DNA of 64,000 nt from the NCBI GenBank assembly GCA_036518955.1, contig DATDMG010000155.1:1-64000 (forward strand), read 5' to 3'. Positions within the stretch are counted from its first letter, which is position 1. The number at the start of each line of letters is the position of its first letter. A program made the translations under genes and the position numbers. Source of the stretch: DATDMG01 sp036518955 (GTDB lineage Bacteria; Actinomycetota; Actinomycetes; Actinomycetales; Kineosporiaceae). Of the stretch, positions 1 to 7,275 are shown in pieces. Under the pieces are notes generated by a model. The model made no database searches. It was not told the DNA's origin and worked only from the letters and a program-made list of their open reading frames with translations.

Positions 1-78
1 GCCGAGTACCTCGTCACGCTCGGCCGGCGGCAGGCGCTGTACCGCCTTGAGCAGGAGCTGGGCCGCTCGCTCGGTCAT
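1..78 (-). CDS. N-terminus of an unknown protein, cut by the window edge
   Basis: Only the first 26 codons are inside the window. The ATG (complement of 76-78) is preceded on the minus strand by a GAGGGGG ribosome binding site about 6 nt away. The visible peptide begins MTERAAQLLLKAVQRL and looks like an amphipathic helix followed by PPAERDEVLG. I do not recognise a family from so little. It is divergent from glyA, and a cluster of CGATATCG palindromes lies in its upstream region, so it is probably repressor-controlled. Confidence 0.6.
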   Translation of the reverse strand, partial: MTERAAQLLLKAVQRLPPAERDEVLG

Positions 79-100
79 CGAACCCCCTCGCCCCGGTCGG

Positions 101-138
101 CGATATCGCACGGGAGGAGGACTGATATCGCGATATCG
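101..138. promoter_or_regulatory. Cluster of CGATATCG palindromes, candidate operator
   Basis: CGATATCG occurs at 101-108 and 131-138, and GATATCGCGATATC at 124-137 is a perfect 14-nt palindrome. The two CGATATCG copies start 30 bp apart, about three helical turns. AT-rich palindromes stand out strongly in this GC-rich DNA. They lie 23-60 bp upstream of the minus-strand gene ending at 78 and upstream of the glyA promoter. A dimeric repressor site is the simplest reading; the regulator is unknown. Confidence 0.5.
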
Positions 139-178
139 GCAGCGTCCTCCGCTGCTGGCGGGGTGTCAAGGCCGGCTG

Positions 179-184
179 TAGTCT
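179..184 (+). promoter_or_regulatory. -10 box for the glyA-folD riboswitch transcript
   Basis: TAGTCT fits the actinobacterial TANNNT -10 pattern. Transcription would start near 190-192, just before the first conserved bases of the ZTP aptamer. No good -35 is visible. Confidence 0.45.
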
Positions 185-190
185 GAGCTG

Positions 191-268
191 GCCGCGACTG
201 GCGTTCGGGTGGGCAACCACCAGGGAGCGGCGGAGTCGACACCCTCGGGTCGTTCGCCTGGGCATCGA
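191..268 (+). ncRNA. ZTP (pfl) riboswitch controlling glyA-folD
   Basis: Three conserved blocks of the ZTP/ZMP riboswitch occur in order. GCGACTGGCG (194-203) forms the 5' part. A GGTGG-GCAA-CCACC hairpin (208-221) runs into CCACCAGGGAGCG (217-229). The 3' block is CGCCTGGGCA (255-264). The class is known to sit upstream of folate/one-carbon and purine genes such as glyA, folD and purH and to raise expression when ZTP/ZMP signals a lack of 10-formyl-THF. Here it precedes exactly glyA-folD. The assignment rests on motif reading by eye; a covariance-model search would settle it. Confidence 0.88.
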
Positions 269-273
269 GGGAA

Positions 274-292
274 CCGTGGGCCGGACCCACGG
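274..292 (+). terminator. Hairpin after the ZTP aptamer, possible expression platform
   Basis: CCGTGGG (274-280) pairs perfectly with CCCACGG (286-292) around a 5-nt loop, between the aptamer and the glyA start at 330. There is no T-run, so it may be an attenuator stem, part of a switch that affects the glyA ribosome site (GAGGAG 319-324), or both. The direction of switching cannot be read by eye. Confidence 0.4.
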
Positions 293-329
293 GCCGACCC
301 TGCCACACGCCGGATCTCGAGGAGTCCAC

Positions 330-1634
330 ATGCTCGATCAGTCGCCCTCCGCCACGTCGTCCGTGGCCACCACCACGAGCCCACTCGCGGACGTCGACCC
401 TGAGTTGGCCGCCGTCCTCGCCGGAGAGCTCGCCCGGCAGCGGAACACCCTGGAGATGATCGCCAGCGAGAACTTCGCGCCCCGGGCCGTCCTCGAGGCC
501 CAGGGCAGCGTGCTCACCAACAAGTACGCCGAGGGCTACCCGGGCAAGCGCTACTACGGGGGCTGCGAGGAGGTCGACAAGGCCGAGACCCTGGCCCGGG
601 AGCGGGCCAAGGCCCTCTACGGCGCCGGGTACGCGAACGTCCAGCCGCACTCGGGCGCTCAGGCCAACGCCGCGGCGATGCACGCGCTGATCCGCCCCGG
701 CGACGGGATTCTCGGCCTCGAGCTGGCGCACGGTGGCCACCTCACCCACGGGATGAGGATCAACTTCTCCGGTCGGCTCTACGACGTGGCGTCCTACGGT
801 GTCGACCCGCAGACGTTCCTGGTCGACCTGGACGTCGTCCGGGCGAGGGCCCTGGAGCACCGGCCAAAGATGATCATCGCCGGGTGGTCGGCCTACCCAC
901 GCCAGCTGGACTTCGCCGCGTTCCGCAGCATCGCCGACGAGGTCGGTGCCTACCTGATGGTCGACATGGCCCACTTCTCCGGGCTGGTTGCGGCAGGGCT
1001 GCACCCGAACCCGGTGCCGCACGCTCAGGTCACGACGTCCACCACGCACAAGACGCTCGCCGGCCCGCGCGGCGGCATGATCCTCGCCGCGGACGAGGAG
1101 AACGCCAAGAAGTTCCAGTCCGCGGTGTTTCCCGGCCAGCAGGGCGGGCCGTTGATGCACGTGATCGCCGCCAAGGCCGCCGCATTCAAGATCGCCGGGA
1201 CGCCGGAATTCCGGGAGCGCCAGGAGCGCACCCTCCGCGGGGCGCGGATCCTCGCCGAGCGGCTGCTCGGGCCGGACGCCACCGCGGCGGGCGTGTCCGT
1301 GCTGACCGGCGGCACCGACGTCCACCTCGTGCTCGTCGACCTCCGTGCCTCGCAGTTCGACGGCCAGCAGGCCGAGGACCGACTGCACGACGTCGGGATC
1401 ACCGTGAACCGCAACGCCGTCCCGTTCGACCCACGCCCGCCGATGGTCACCTCCGGCCTGCGTATCGGGACGCCGGCGCTGGCCTCCCGCGGCTTCGGCG
1501 ACGAGCAGTTCGAGGAGGTCGCGGACGTCATCGCGCTCGCCCTGCAGCCGGGTGCGGACCTCGAGAAGTTGCGTGAGCGGGTGACGCGCCTCGCTGCTGA
1601 CTTCCCGCTGTACCAGGGACTGGAGTCCTGGTGA
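330..1634 (+). CDS. glyA: Serine hydroxymethyltransferase
   Basis: A 434-residue cytosolic PLP enzyme that converts serine and THF to glycine and 5,10-methylene-THF. The PLP-lysine motif TTSTTHKTLAGPRGG is present with the Schiff-base lysine at residue 241. MIASENF, HSGAQAN and the VDMAHFSGLVA segment are also typical. ATG 330 has GAGGAG at 319-324. An in-frame GTG at 276 lies inside the riboswitch hairpin and is rejected. folD overlaps its stop by 4 nt, so the two are one operon feeding the one-carbon pool. Expression is probably set by the upstream ZTP riboswitch. Confidence 0.97.
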   Translation: MLDQSPSATSSVATTTSPLADVDPELAAVLAGELARQRNTLEMIASENFAPRAVLEAQGSVLTNKYAEGYPGKRYYGGCEEVDKAETLARERAKALYGAGYANVQPHSGAQANAAAMHALIRPGDGILGLELAHGGHLTHGMRINFSGRLYDVASYGVDPQTFLVDLDVVRARALEHRPKMIIAGWSAYPRQLDFAAFRSIADEVGAYLMVDMAHFSGLVAAGLHPNPVPHAQVTTSTTHKTLAGPRGGMILAADEENAKKFQSAVFPGQQGGPLMHVIAAKAAAFKIAGTPEFRERQERTLRGARILAERLLGPDATAAGVSVLTGGTDVHLVLVDLRASQFDGQQAEDRLHDVGITVNRNAVPFDPRPPMVTSGLRIGTPALASRGFGDEQFEEVADVIALALQPGADLEKLRERVTRLAADFPLYQGLESW

Positions 1635-2527
1635 CCGCACGGATCCTCGACGGCAAGGCCACCGCCGCGGCCATCCGGAGCGAACTCGCCGAGCGTGTGG
1701 CGGCGCTGGGTGCCCGCGGGGTGACGCCCGGCCTGGGCACGGTCCTCGTCGGTGACGATCCGGGCAGCCAGGCCTACGTGGCGGGCAAGCACCGCGACTG
1801 CGCCGAGGTCGGCCTGGCGTCGATCCGGGTCGACCTGCCGGCCTCCGCGACCCAGGCCGAGGTGGACGCCGAGGTCCGCCGGCTCAACGACGACCCGGCG
1901 TGCACGGGGTACATCGTCCAGTTGCCGTTGCCGGCAGGTCTGGACGCCGACCGCGTGCTGGAGCTGATGGACCCGGCCAAGGACGCCGACGGCCTGCACC
2001 CGACGAACCTGGGGCGGCTGGTCCTCAACGTCAACGGCCCGATGGCGTCGCCGCTGCCGTGCACCCCGCGCGGAATCGTCGAGCTGCTGCTTCGCCACGA
2101 CGTCGACCTGAAGGGCGCCGACGTCTGCGTGCTCGGCCGCGGGGTGACCGTGGGGCGCCCGCTGGGGCTGTTGCTCACCCGCCGCGCGGTCAACGCGACC
2201 GTCACGCTGTGCCACACCGGGACCCGCGACGTGTCCGCGCAGCTGCGCCGGGCGGACGTCGTGGTCGCGGCGGCGGGGGTTCCCGGGATCGTCACCGCGG
2301 ATGTCGTCCGGCCTGGCGCGATCGTGCTGGACGTCGGCATCACCCGCGTCGTCGACCCGGCGACCGGCTCGACCCGGCTCGTCGGGGACGTCGCGCCGAG
2401 CGTTCGTGAGGTGGCCGGCTGGGTGGCGCCGATGCCCGGCGGGGTCGGTCCGATGACCCGCGCGATGCTGCTGGCGAATGTGGTGGAGGCGGCGGAGCGC
2501 GCGCTGGGCGCGGCCCCGCGCAGCTGA
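1631..2527 (+). CDS. folD: Methylenetetrahydrofolate dehydrogenase / methenyl-THF cyclohydrolase
   Basis: A 298-residue bifunctional enzyme that oxidises methylene-THF (NADP-dependent) and hydrolyses methenyl-THF to 10-formyl-THF. The catalytic Tyr49 and Lys53 lie in AYVAGKHRDC. PLPAGLD, the NADP loop GRGVTVGRPLG and the closing PMPGGVGPMT motif are all present. GTG 1631 overlaps the glyA stop (GTGA). It uses the product of GlyA, so the pair forms a metabolic unit that replenishes the formyl donor whose lack is sensed by the upstream ZTP riboswitch. Confidence 0.96.
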   Translation: MTARILDGKATAAAIRSELAERVAALGARGVTPGLGTVLVGDDPGSQAYVAGKHRDCAEVGLASIRVDLPASATQAEVDAEVRRLNDDPACTGYIVQLPLPAGLDADRVLELMDPAKDADGLHPTNLGRLVLNVNGPMASPLPCTPRGIVELLLRHDVDLKGADVCVLGRGVTVGRPLGLLLTRRAVNATVTLCHTGTRDVSAQLRRADVVVAAAGVPGIVTADVVRPGAIVLDVGITRVVDPATGSTRLVGDVAPSVREVAGWVAPMPGGVGPMTRAMLLANVVEAAERALGAAPRS

Positions 2528-2570
2528 CCGCGCCCGCTGCGCCGGGTCGGGCGGGGCGGCGCCGGCGGGT

Positions 2571-2585
2571 GCCCGGGAGCCGGGC
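2571..2585. terminator. Small GC hairpin between convergent genes
   Basis: GCCCGG-GAG-CCGGGC lies between folD and the convergent amidohydrolase. The stem is 6 bp with no T-tract, so this is a weak candidate for a bidirectional terminator. Confidence 0.25.
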
Positions 2586-2603
2586 AGGCGGGCCGCGGCA
2601 CGT

Positions 2604-3815
2604 TCAGGAACGGGTCAGCCGGCTCAGCGCCAGCTCGGCGTACAGGGCGGCCCCGAGCGGCAGCACCCGGTCGTCGAAGGCGGCTCGCGGGGCGTGGTTG
2701 CTCGGGGCGTCCATCGTCTCGTACCCGTCCACCACGGCTCCGAGGAAGAGCATCGACCCCGGAACCTCGGCGATCACCCGGGAGAAGTCCTCTGAGCCGG
2801 TGACCGGGTTGCCGAGGGGCAGCGTGGCTCCGTCCCCGAAGAGTGCGTCCGCGACGTCCAGGGCGAACCGGGTCTCGGCCGGGTCGTTGACGGTGACCGG
2901 GTACTCCGCCGCGAAGCGGACCTCGACGCTGACGCCGTGGGCGGCGGCCACGCCCCGGCAGACCTGCTCCGCGGCCCGGGCGATGACGGCGCGGACAGCG
3001 GGGTCGAACGTGCGGACCGTCGCCTCGAAGGCAACCGTCTCGGGGATGATGTTGGGTCGCGTGCCGGCATGGAAGGTGCCGACGGTGAGCACGGCCGTGG
3101 CGAACGGGTCGAGCTGTCGCGTCATGGCCGTCTGCAGGGCGAGCACCATCTCGCAGGCGGCGGGCACCGGGTCCTGGGCGCCGTGGGGGGCCGACCCGTG
3201 GCCGCCCCGGCCACGTACGGTGACGAACAGCCCGTCACTCGCCGCCATGATCGGACCGGGTCTGCTGGCCACGACGCCACGTGAGGTGAGGTTGCTCAGC
3301 ACGTGCAGCGCGAACGCGGCGTCCGGTCGGCGTCCGGCGGCGTCGAGGACACCCTCCGCGATCATGTGGCTGGCGCCGTCGTACCCCTCCTCGCCGGGCT
3401 GGAACATCAGGACGACGTCCCCGGCCACCCGATCCCGGTGGGCCGCGAGCAACTGGGCCGCACCGACCAGCATCGCGGTGTGCAGGTCGTGACCGCAGGC
3501 ATGCATCACCCCGTCGACCTGGGACCGGAAGGGGAGGTCGACCTCCTCGTGCACCGGCAGGGCGTCCATGTCACCGCGGAGCAGCACGACCGGTGGCTCG
3601 CTGTGGACCGTCGGGGCACTGCCGCGCAGGACGGCGGTGACCGACGTGCTGCTCTTCCCGGTAGTGATCTCCAGCCCGAGTCCGTCGAGCTGGCCGAGCA
3701 CGGCGTCCTGGGTGCGCGGCAGGTCCAGCCCGAGCTCGGGCTGCCGGTGCAGGCGGTGACGAAGCTGGGCCAGGTCACCGGCCAGTTCCTGGGCGTCGTG
3801 GAGCAGGGTTGTCAC
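2604..3815 (-). CDS. M20-family amidohydrolase (hippurate/IAA-amino-acid hydrolase type)
   Basis: A 403-residue di-metal amidohydrolase predicted to cleave N-acyl or N-aminoacyl amide bonds. RGDMDALPV, the metal motif HACGHDLHTAM, FQPGEEG and the late NHAPRAAF carry the conserved His, Asp and Glu ligands of subfamily M20D. GTG 3815 fits the usual family N-terminus (a short helix, then LRHRLHRQPELG), but AGGGAGG abuts it with no spacer, so the exact start is uncertain. It is divergent from xthA. The substrate cannot be read from sequence; auxiliary roles in peptide or acyl-amino-acid recycling are possible. Confidence 0.88.
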   Translation of the reverse strand: MTTLLHDAQELAGDLAQLRHRLHRQPELGLDLPRTQDAVLGQLDGLGLEITTGKSSTSVTAVLRGSAPTVHSEPPVVLLRGDMDALPVHEEVDLPFRSQVDGVMHACGHDLHTAMLVGAAQLLAAHRDRVAGDVVLMFQPGEEGYDGASHMIAEGVLDAAGRRPDAAFALHVLSNLTSRGVVASRPGPIMAASDGLFVTVRGRGGHGSAPHGAQDPVPAACEMVLALQTAMTRQLDPFATAVLTVGTFHAGTRPNIIPETVAFEATVRTFDPAVRAVIARAAEQVCRGVAAAHGVSVEVRFAAEYPVTVNDPAETRFALDVADALFGDGATLPLGNPVTGSEDFSRVIAEVPGSMLFLGAVVDGYETMDAPSNHAPRAAFDDRVLPLGAALYAELALSRLTRS

Positions 3816-3914
3816 CTCCCTATCGTGAGGCAGGGCGGGGCTGGGCGGGACCGTTACCGGGACAGGGCAGGATGGGCTGCCGGTGCTGTGGGCCGGGGTG
3901 AGGGAGTGAGCGCG

Positions 3915-4745
3915 GTGTTGAGGGTGGCGACGGCGAACGTGAACGGGATCCGGGCAGCGCAGAAGCGGGGGATCGCGGCATGGCTGGCTGAGCGGCAGCC
4001 CGACGTCCTGTGCCTCCAGGAGGTGCGTGCGCCGGACGCCGTGCTGCTCGAGATCATGGGTGACGACTGGCACGGGGTCCACGAGGAGGCGTCGGCAAAG
4101 GGTCGGGCCGGAGTGGCGGTGCTCTCGCGAACGCCGCCTGTGGCGGTGCGCGTCGGTCTCGGCGACGCACCCGGGGCGGAGGAGTTCGCCGGCACCGGTC
4201 GGTGGGTGGAGGCGGATTTCGCGATCGACGGCGAGCCAGGTCTGCTCACGGTGGCGTCGGTGTACGTGCACAAGGGCGACGCCGGGACGGCGAAGCAGGA
4301 GGAGAAGTACCGGTTCCTGGCCGAGGTGCGGGCGCGGATGGTGCAACTCGCGGCGGGGGGCCGGCACCTCGTGGTGGGTGGGGACTTCAACATCGCGCAC
4401 CGCGAGGTGGACCTGAAGAACTGGAAGGGCAACGTCGGCAACGCCGGGTTCCTGCCCGAGGAGCGGGCGTGGTTCGACCGCTTGCTGGGCGAGGACGGAT
4501 TCGTCGACGTGCACCGGTCGTTGGTCGGCGAGGCGCCCGGCCCGTACACCTGGTGGTCATGGCGGGGGAAGGCATTTGATTCAGATGCGGGCTGGAGGAT
4601 CGATTACCTGATCGCTGGGGGCTGGGTTGCCGATCGGGCGCTCAAGGCTGAGGTCGAGCGGGCTGGGTCGTATGCGCAGCGCTGGAGCGACCACGGCGCG
4701 GTTTCGGTGGAATTCGATATCTCGATCGCGACATCCCACGGGTAG
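3915..4745 (+). CDS. xthA: Exodeoxyribonuclease III (AP endonuclease)
   Basis: A 276-residue EEP-fold nuclease for base-excision repair. Visible family motifs are ANVNGIRAA, CLQEV (metal Glu), GDFNIAHREVDLKN (catalytic Asp/Asn) and the terminal WRIDYLI and WSDHGAV with the active-site Asp-His. GTG 3915 is preferred because GGGAG (3902-3906) is 8 nt upstream and the protein then begins MLRVATANVNG as in relatives; GTG 3906 is the alternative. In several actinobacteria xthA sits close to trpS. Here some 22 kb separate them, including the galactoside locus. Confidence 0.94.
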   Translation: MLRVATANVNGIRAAQKRGIAAWLAERQPDVLCLQEVRAPDAVLLEIMGDDWHGVHEEASAKGRAGVAVLSRTPPVAVRVGLGDAPGAEEFAGTGRWVEADFAIDGEPGLLTVASVYVHKGDAGTAKQEEKYRFLAEVRARMVQLAAGGRHLVVGGDFNIAHREVDLKNWKGNVGNAGFLPEERAWFDRLLGEDGFVDVHRSLVGEAPGPYTWWSWRGKAFDSDAGWRIDYLIAGGWVADRALKAEVERAGSYAQRWSDHGAVSVEFDISIATSHG

Positions 4746-5130
4746 CTCACCGGACAGGGCCCAGCAGGCTCCTGCCAGCACGCTGGTCGAGCGGCCATCT
4801 CCTCGGCGTCGGGTCTCCTGGCGCACGGCGCGAGAAGCGCGACGCCGGGCCGGCCCAGGCCTACCCCGGGCGGGGGCGGGAGATCCCTCCGATCCGGCCG
4901 GGCCGAAGGTTTACGCCCGGACCGGGAGCAAATGAGCGCCTCGCCGGCGGACACGAACGGGGCAGGTTCGGCTGCGAACCCCTACGTTCCTGCTGCGCGG
5001 CGGAATTGCTGTCGCCCTGTGGTCATGTCGGAATTCGGGCATGGAGCCACGCCCGAACGGCGGGTGCGGACATCCTAGAGTCGCCAGGGAACGCATGACG
5101 TGGACGGAGCTGGCTCGGAAGGAGGAGCGA
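4746..5130. other. Gap of 385 bp with no gene seen
   Basis: Between xthA and the next gene I find no credible coding frame, strong hairpin or repeat. Two GGAATT words (near 5000 and 5030) are slightly AT-richer than the surroundings and may belong to the promoter of the gene at 5131. Confidence 0.5.
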
Positions 5131-6126
5131 ATGTTCGGTCATCATCCGGATTTCGCGATGATATCGGGCGCCCGACGAGCGCTGACCTACGTGACCGAGC
5201 ACGGTCGGGCAGCGGCGTTGGGGGTCTTGGCGCTGGCGGTTGTGGTGGCTGCCTGCGTGACACAGCCGGCCCAAGCCACCCAGCCCGCGGACGCCGCGGT
5301 GTGGAATCCAGGCCAGGTCACCTACCAGGTTGACGCGAGCGGTTGTCACACGATGCAGAAGGCTTCGATCGACACCGCCACACCCGAAATCGCCACCACA
5401 ATTTCCGACGGCCTGGACGCCAAGAAGATCAAGGATGACTATGCGCCGGATTCCGGTGTGAAGGTGACCCAGGTCAGTGGCATCCAGAAGAATGGCACGC
5501 ACATCGACCTGACGATCGATGGATGGTTGTCGAACTCCGAGTGTCAGCAATCGCCGAGCGGGCCGGCGCGGCAGGTGTCCCTGGATGCCGGCCCGGCTGC
5601 TCGCGCGTCGGGCCGGACCCACGTCGTGGGCACGGTCGACCTGACCCGTCCGGACAGGATCGCCCTGGTGGCCGGGAGTTCGTGGTTCAAGAGCGCCGTC
5701 AAGGTCGTGGTGGCTGCTGCGGCCTGGATCGCGGTCGCGGTGGTCACCCTCGGGGTCATCGGTGTCCTCGCCGCTGAGGGGGCGCCGGCCCTTGCCCTCG
5801 CCGCCCAGGCCGCCCTGGCGGGTTGCGTGGGGTTCGCCGTCGCCGATCTGCTCGTCGCGCGCCTGGCGTTCCCCGATGCGGTCGCGACGACCAAGGAGCG
5901 GATCGCCGTCGCGGTCCGGGGGTGCGTCAAGGGTGCTTGGGGGGGTTGGTCGGCGTACCGCGTCGGTCCCGGGCTCGCCGCAGTCGTGCGAAGGCGGCTG
6001 GCGACCGAGCAGGCCATCATCGGTCAGAGCGGCACGGATGCCGCGAACCAGAGCGGCACGGACCTGTCCGGCCTGGCCAGCATCGTCGATGGAGTGGCGG
6101 AGGGCGGCCTGCGGGCAGCCCAGTGA
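5131..6126 (+). CDS. Unrecognised membrane protein with lipobox-like signal
   Basis: 331 residues. ATG 5131 has an excellent AAGGAGGAG (5119-5127). The N-terminus (FGHHPDFAMISGARRALTYVTEH) leads into a hydrophobic run ending VVVAAC, which resembles a lipobox after a long n-region. About 140 polar residues follow, including a TYQVDASGCHTMQ segment, probably outside the membrane. Two long Ala/Val hydrophobic stretches (around 190-255) come next, then a basic amphipathic tail with the duplicated phrase QSGTDAANQSGTD. I do not recognise a family. It may be a lipoprotein or a multi-pass protein. A GC-rich hairpin follows the gene. Confidence 0.75.
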   Translation: MFGHHPDFAMISGARRALTYVTEHGRAAALGVLALAVVVAACVTQPAQATQPADAAVWNPGQVTYQVDASGCHTMQKASIDTATPEIATTISDGLDAKKIKDDYAPDSGVKVTQVSGIQKNGTHIDLTIDGWLSNSECQQSPSGPARQVSLDAGPAARASGRTHVVGTVDLTRPDRIALVAGSSWFKSAVKVVVAAAAWIAVAVVTLGVIGVLAAEGAPALALAAQAALAGCVGFAVADLLVARLAFPDAVATTKERIAVAVRGCVKGAWGGWSAYRVGPGLAAVVRRRLATEQAIIGQSGTDAANQSGTDLSGLASIVDGVAEGGLRAAQ

Positions 6127-6163
6127 GGACGTGCGCGCCCCGGGCGGCTGATGGCGGGCGCTG

Positions 6164-6185
6164 TCGGGCCGCCCGCCCGGCCCGA
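6164..6185 (+). terminator. Hairpin downstream of the unknown membrane protein
   Basis: TCGGGCCG and CGGCCCGA form a perfect 8-bp stem around a 6-nt loop, 38 nt after the stop at 6126. There is no T-tract. Confidence 0.45.
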
Positions 6186-6262
6186 AGGGGCCTGGCCTCG
6201 GGTCGGTACGCGCCAGGCCGACCCCGATGCGCGGCGCAGCCCGGTTCGACCTGCGTCGGCTC

Positions 6263-6268
6263 TATGGT
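6263..6268 (+). promoter_or_regulatory. -10 box, leaderless start of the panE-like gene
   Basis: TATGGT (TANNNT) is followed by 6 nt and then GTG 6275. No Shine-Dalgarno is present, so transcription probably starts at the GTG. Confidence 0.5.
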
Positions 6269-6274
6269 CGAAGG

Positions 6275-7255
6275 GTGAGATTCGTCGTGGTGGGGGCGGG
6301 CGCCATCGGCGGGGTGGTCGGCGTCCGGCTGGGGCAGCACGGATTCGACGTCGTGCTGGTGGCCCGGGGCCGGCAGGCCGACGTGATCGCACGGCACGGG
6401 CTGACCCTTCGGACGCCGCACGAGACCGTCACCGTGACGTTGCCCGTCGTCACGTCGGTCAGTGACCTCGCCTGGGCGGCGGGCGACGTCGCCCTGGTCG
6501 CCGTCAAGAGCCAGGCGACCGTCGGCGTCCTCGGCGAGATCGCCGCGGTGGCTCCCCCCAGAACGCCGATCGTGTGCCTGCAGAACGGGGTGGAGAACGA
6601 GCGGTCCGCGCTCCGGTGCTTTCCCAACGTGTACGGCGTCCTGGTGCTCTGCCCGGCCGGTTACCTCGAGCCCGGCACCGTGGAGGCCTACGCGGTCCGG
6701 ACCACGGGCATCCTCGACGTCGGTCGGTACCCTTTCGGCTCCGACGACGTGGCGCGGGAGGTCTCCGCCGCGTTCGCCGCTTCCGGGTTCGTCTCCCGGG
6801 TGCGGCAGGACATCATGCGCTGGAAGTGGAACAAGCTCATCGCCAGCCTGGGCAATGCCGTCGAGGCGTTGTGCGAACCCGGCCCGGGGGTCGCCAGGCT
6901 CACCCGGCAGGCCCGGAAGGAGGGGTGGACCGTGTTCGCGGCCGCGGGCGTCACCGCCGCGAGCCGCGCCGAGGACGCCGCCAACCGGGGCGATCTGCTC
7001 GAGCTGGGCGACATCGGGATCGTGCCGCGGGCGGGTGGGTCCACCTGGCAGAGCCTGGCCCGGGGTACCGGGGACGTCGAGACGGACTACCTCACCGGCG
7101 AGATCGTCCTGCTCGGTCGCCGTCATGGCGTCGCCACGCCGCTCAACGAGGTGCTCCAGCGCCTCGCCCGACGGATGGCTGTGGAGCGCCGGCCGCCGGG
7201 CACGTTCACCGAGGAGCAGGTCCTCGCCGAGCTGAAGCAGGCCTGGCGGCCCTGA
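6275..7255 (+). CDS. panE: 2-dehydropantoate 2-reductase family protein
   Basis: A 326-residue ApbA/PanE-family NADPH-dependent reductase. Ketopantoate reduction to pantoate in CoA synthesis is the usual role, though paralogues of other substrate range are common. The N-terminal Rossmann motif VVVGAGAIGG and the C-terminal catalytic-domain signature WKWNKLIASLGN with its conserved Lys and Asn are both seen. GTG 6275 places the Rossmann strand at residue 3 as in relatives and lies 6 nt after a TATGGT box. No other pantothenate genes are nearby, so the physiological substrate is open. It converges with manA 20 bp away. Confidence 0.85.
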   Translation: MRFVVVGAGAIGGVVGVRLGQHGFDVVLVARGRQADVIARHGLTLRTPHETVTVTLPVVTSVSDLAWAAGDVALVAVKSQATVGVLGEIAAVAPPRTPIVCLQNGVENERSALRCFPNVYGVLVLCPAGYLEPGTVEAYAVRTTGILDVGRYPFGSDDVAREVSAAFAASGFVSRVRQDIMRWKWNKLIASLGNAVEALCEPGPGVARLTRQARKEGWTVFAAAGVTAASRAEDAANRGDLLELGDIGIVPRAGGSTWQSLARGTGDVETDYLTGEIVLLGRRHGVATPLNEVLQRLARRMAVERRPPGTFTEEQVLAELKQAWRP

Positions 7256-7275
7256 CCGCGCGCCCGTGGCGCCGG

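Noticed and set aside
276..329. GTG 276 as the glyA start
   Set aside because: It lies within the post-aptamer hairpin and would add a peptide not seen in SHMT; ATG 330 has a good ribosome site.
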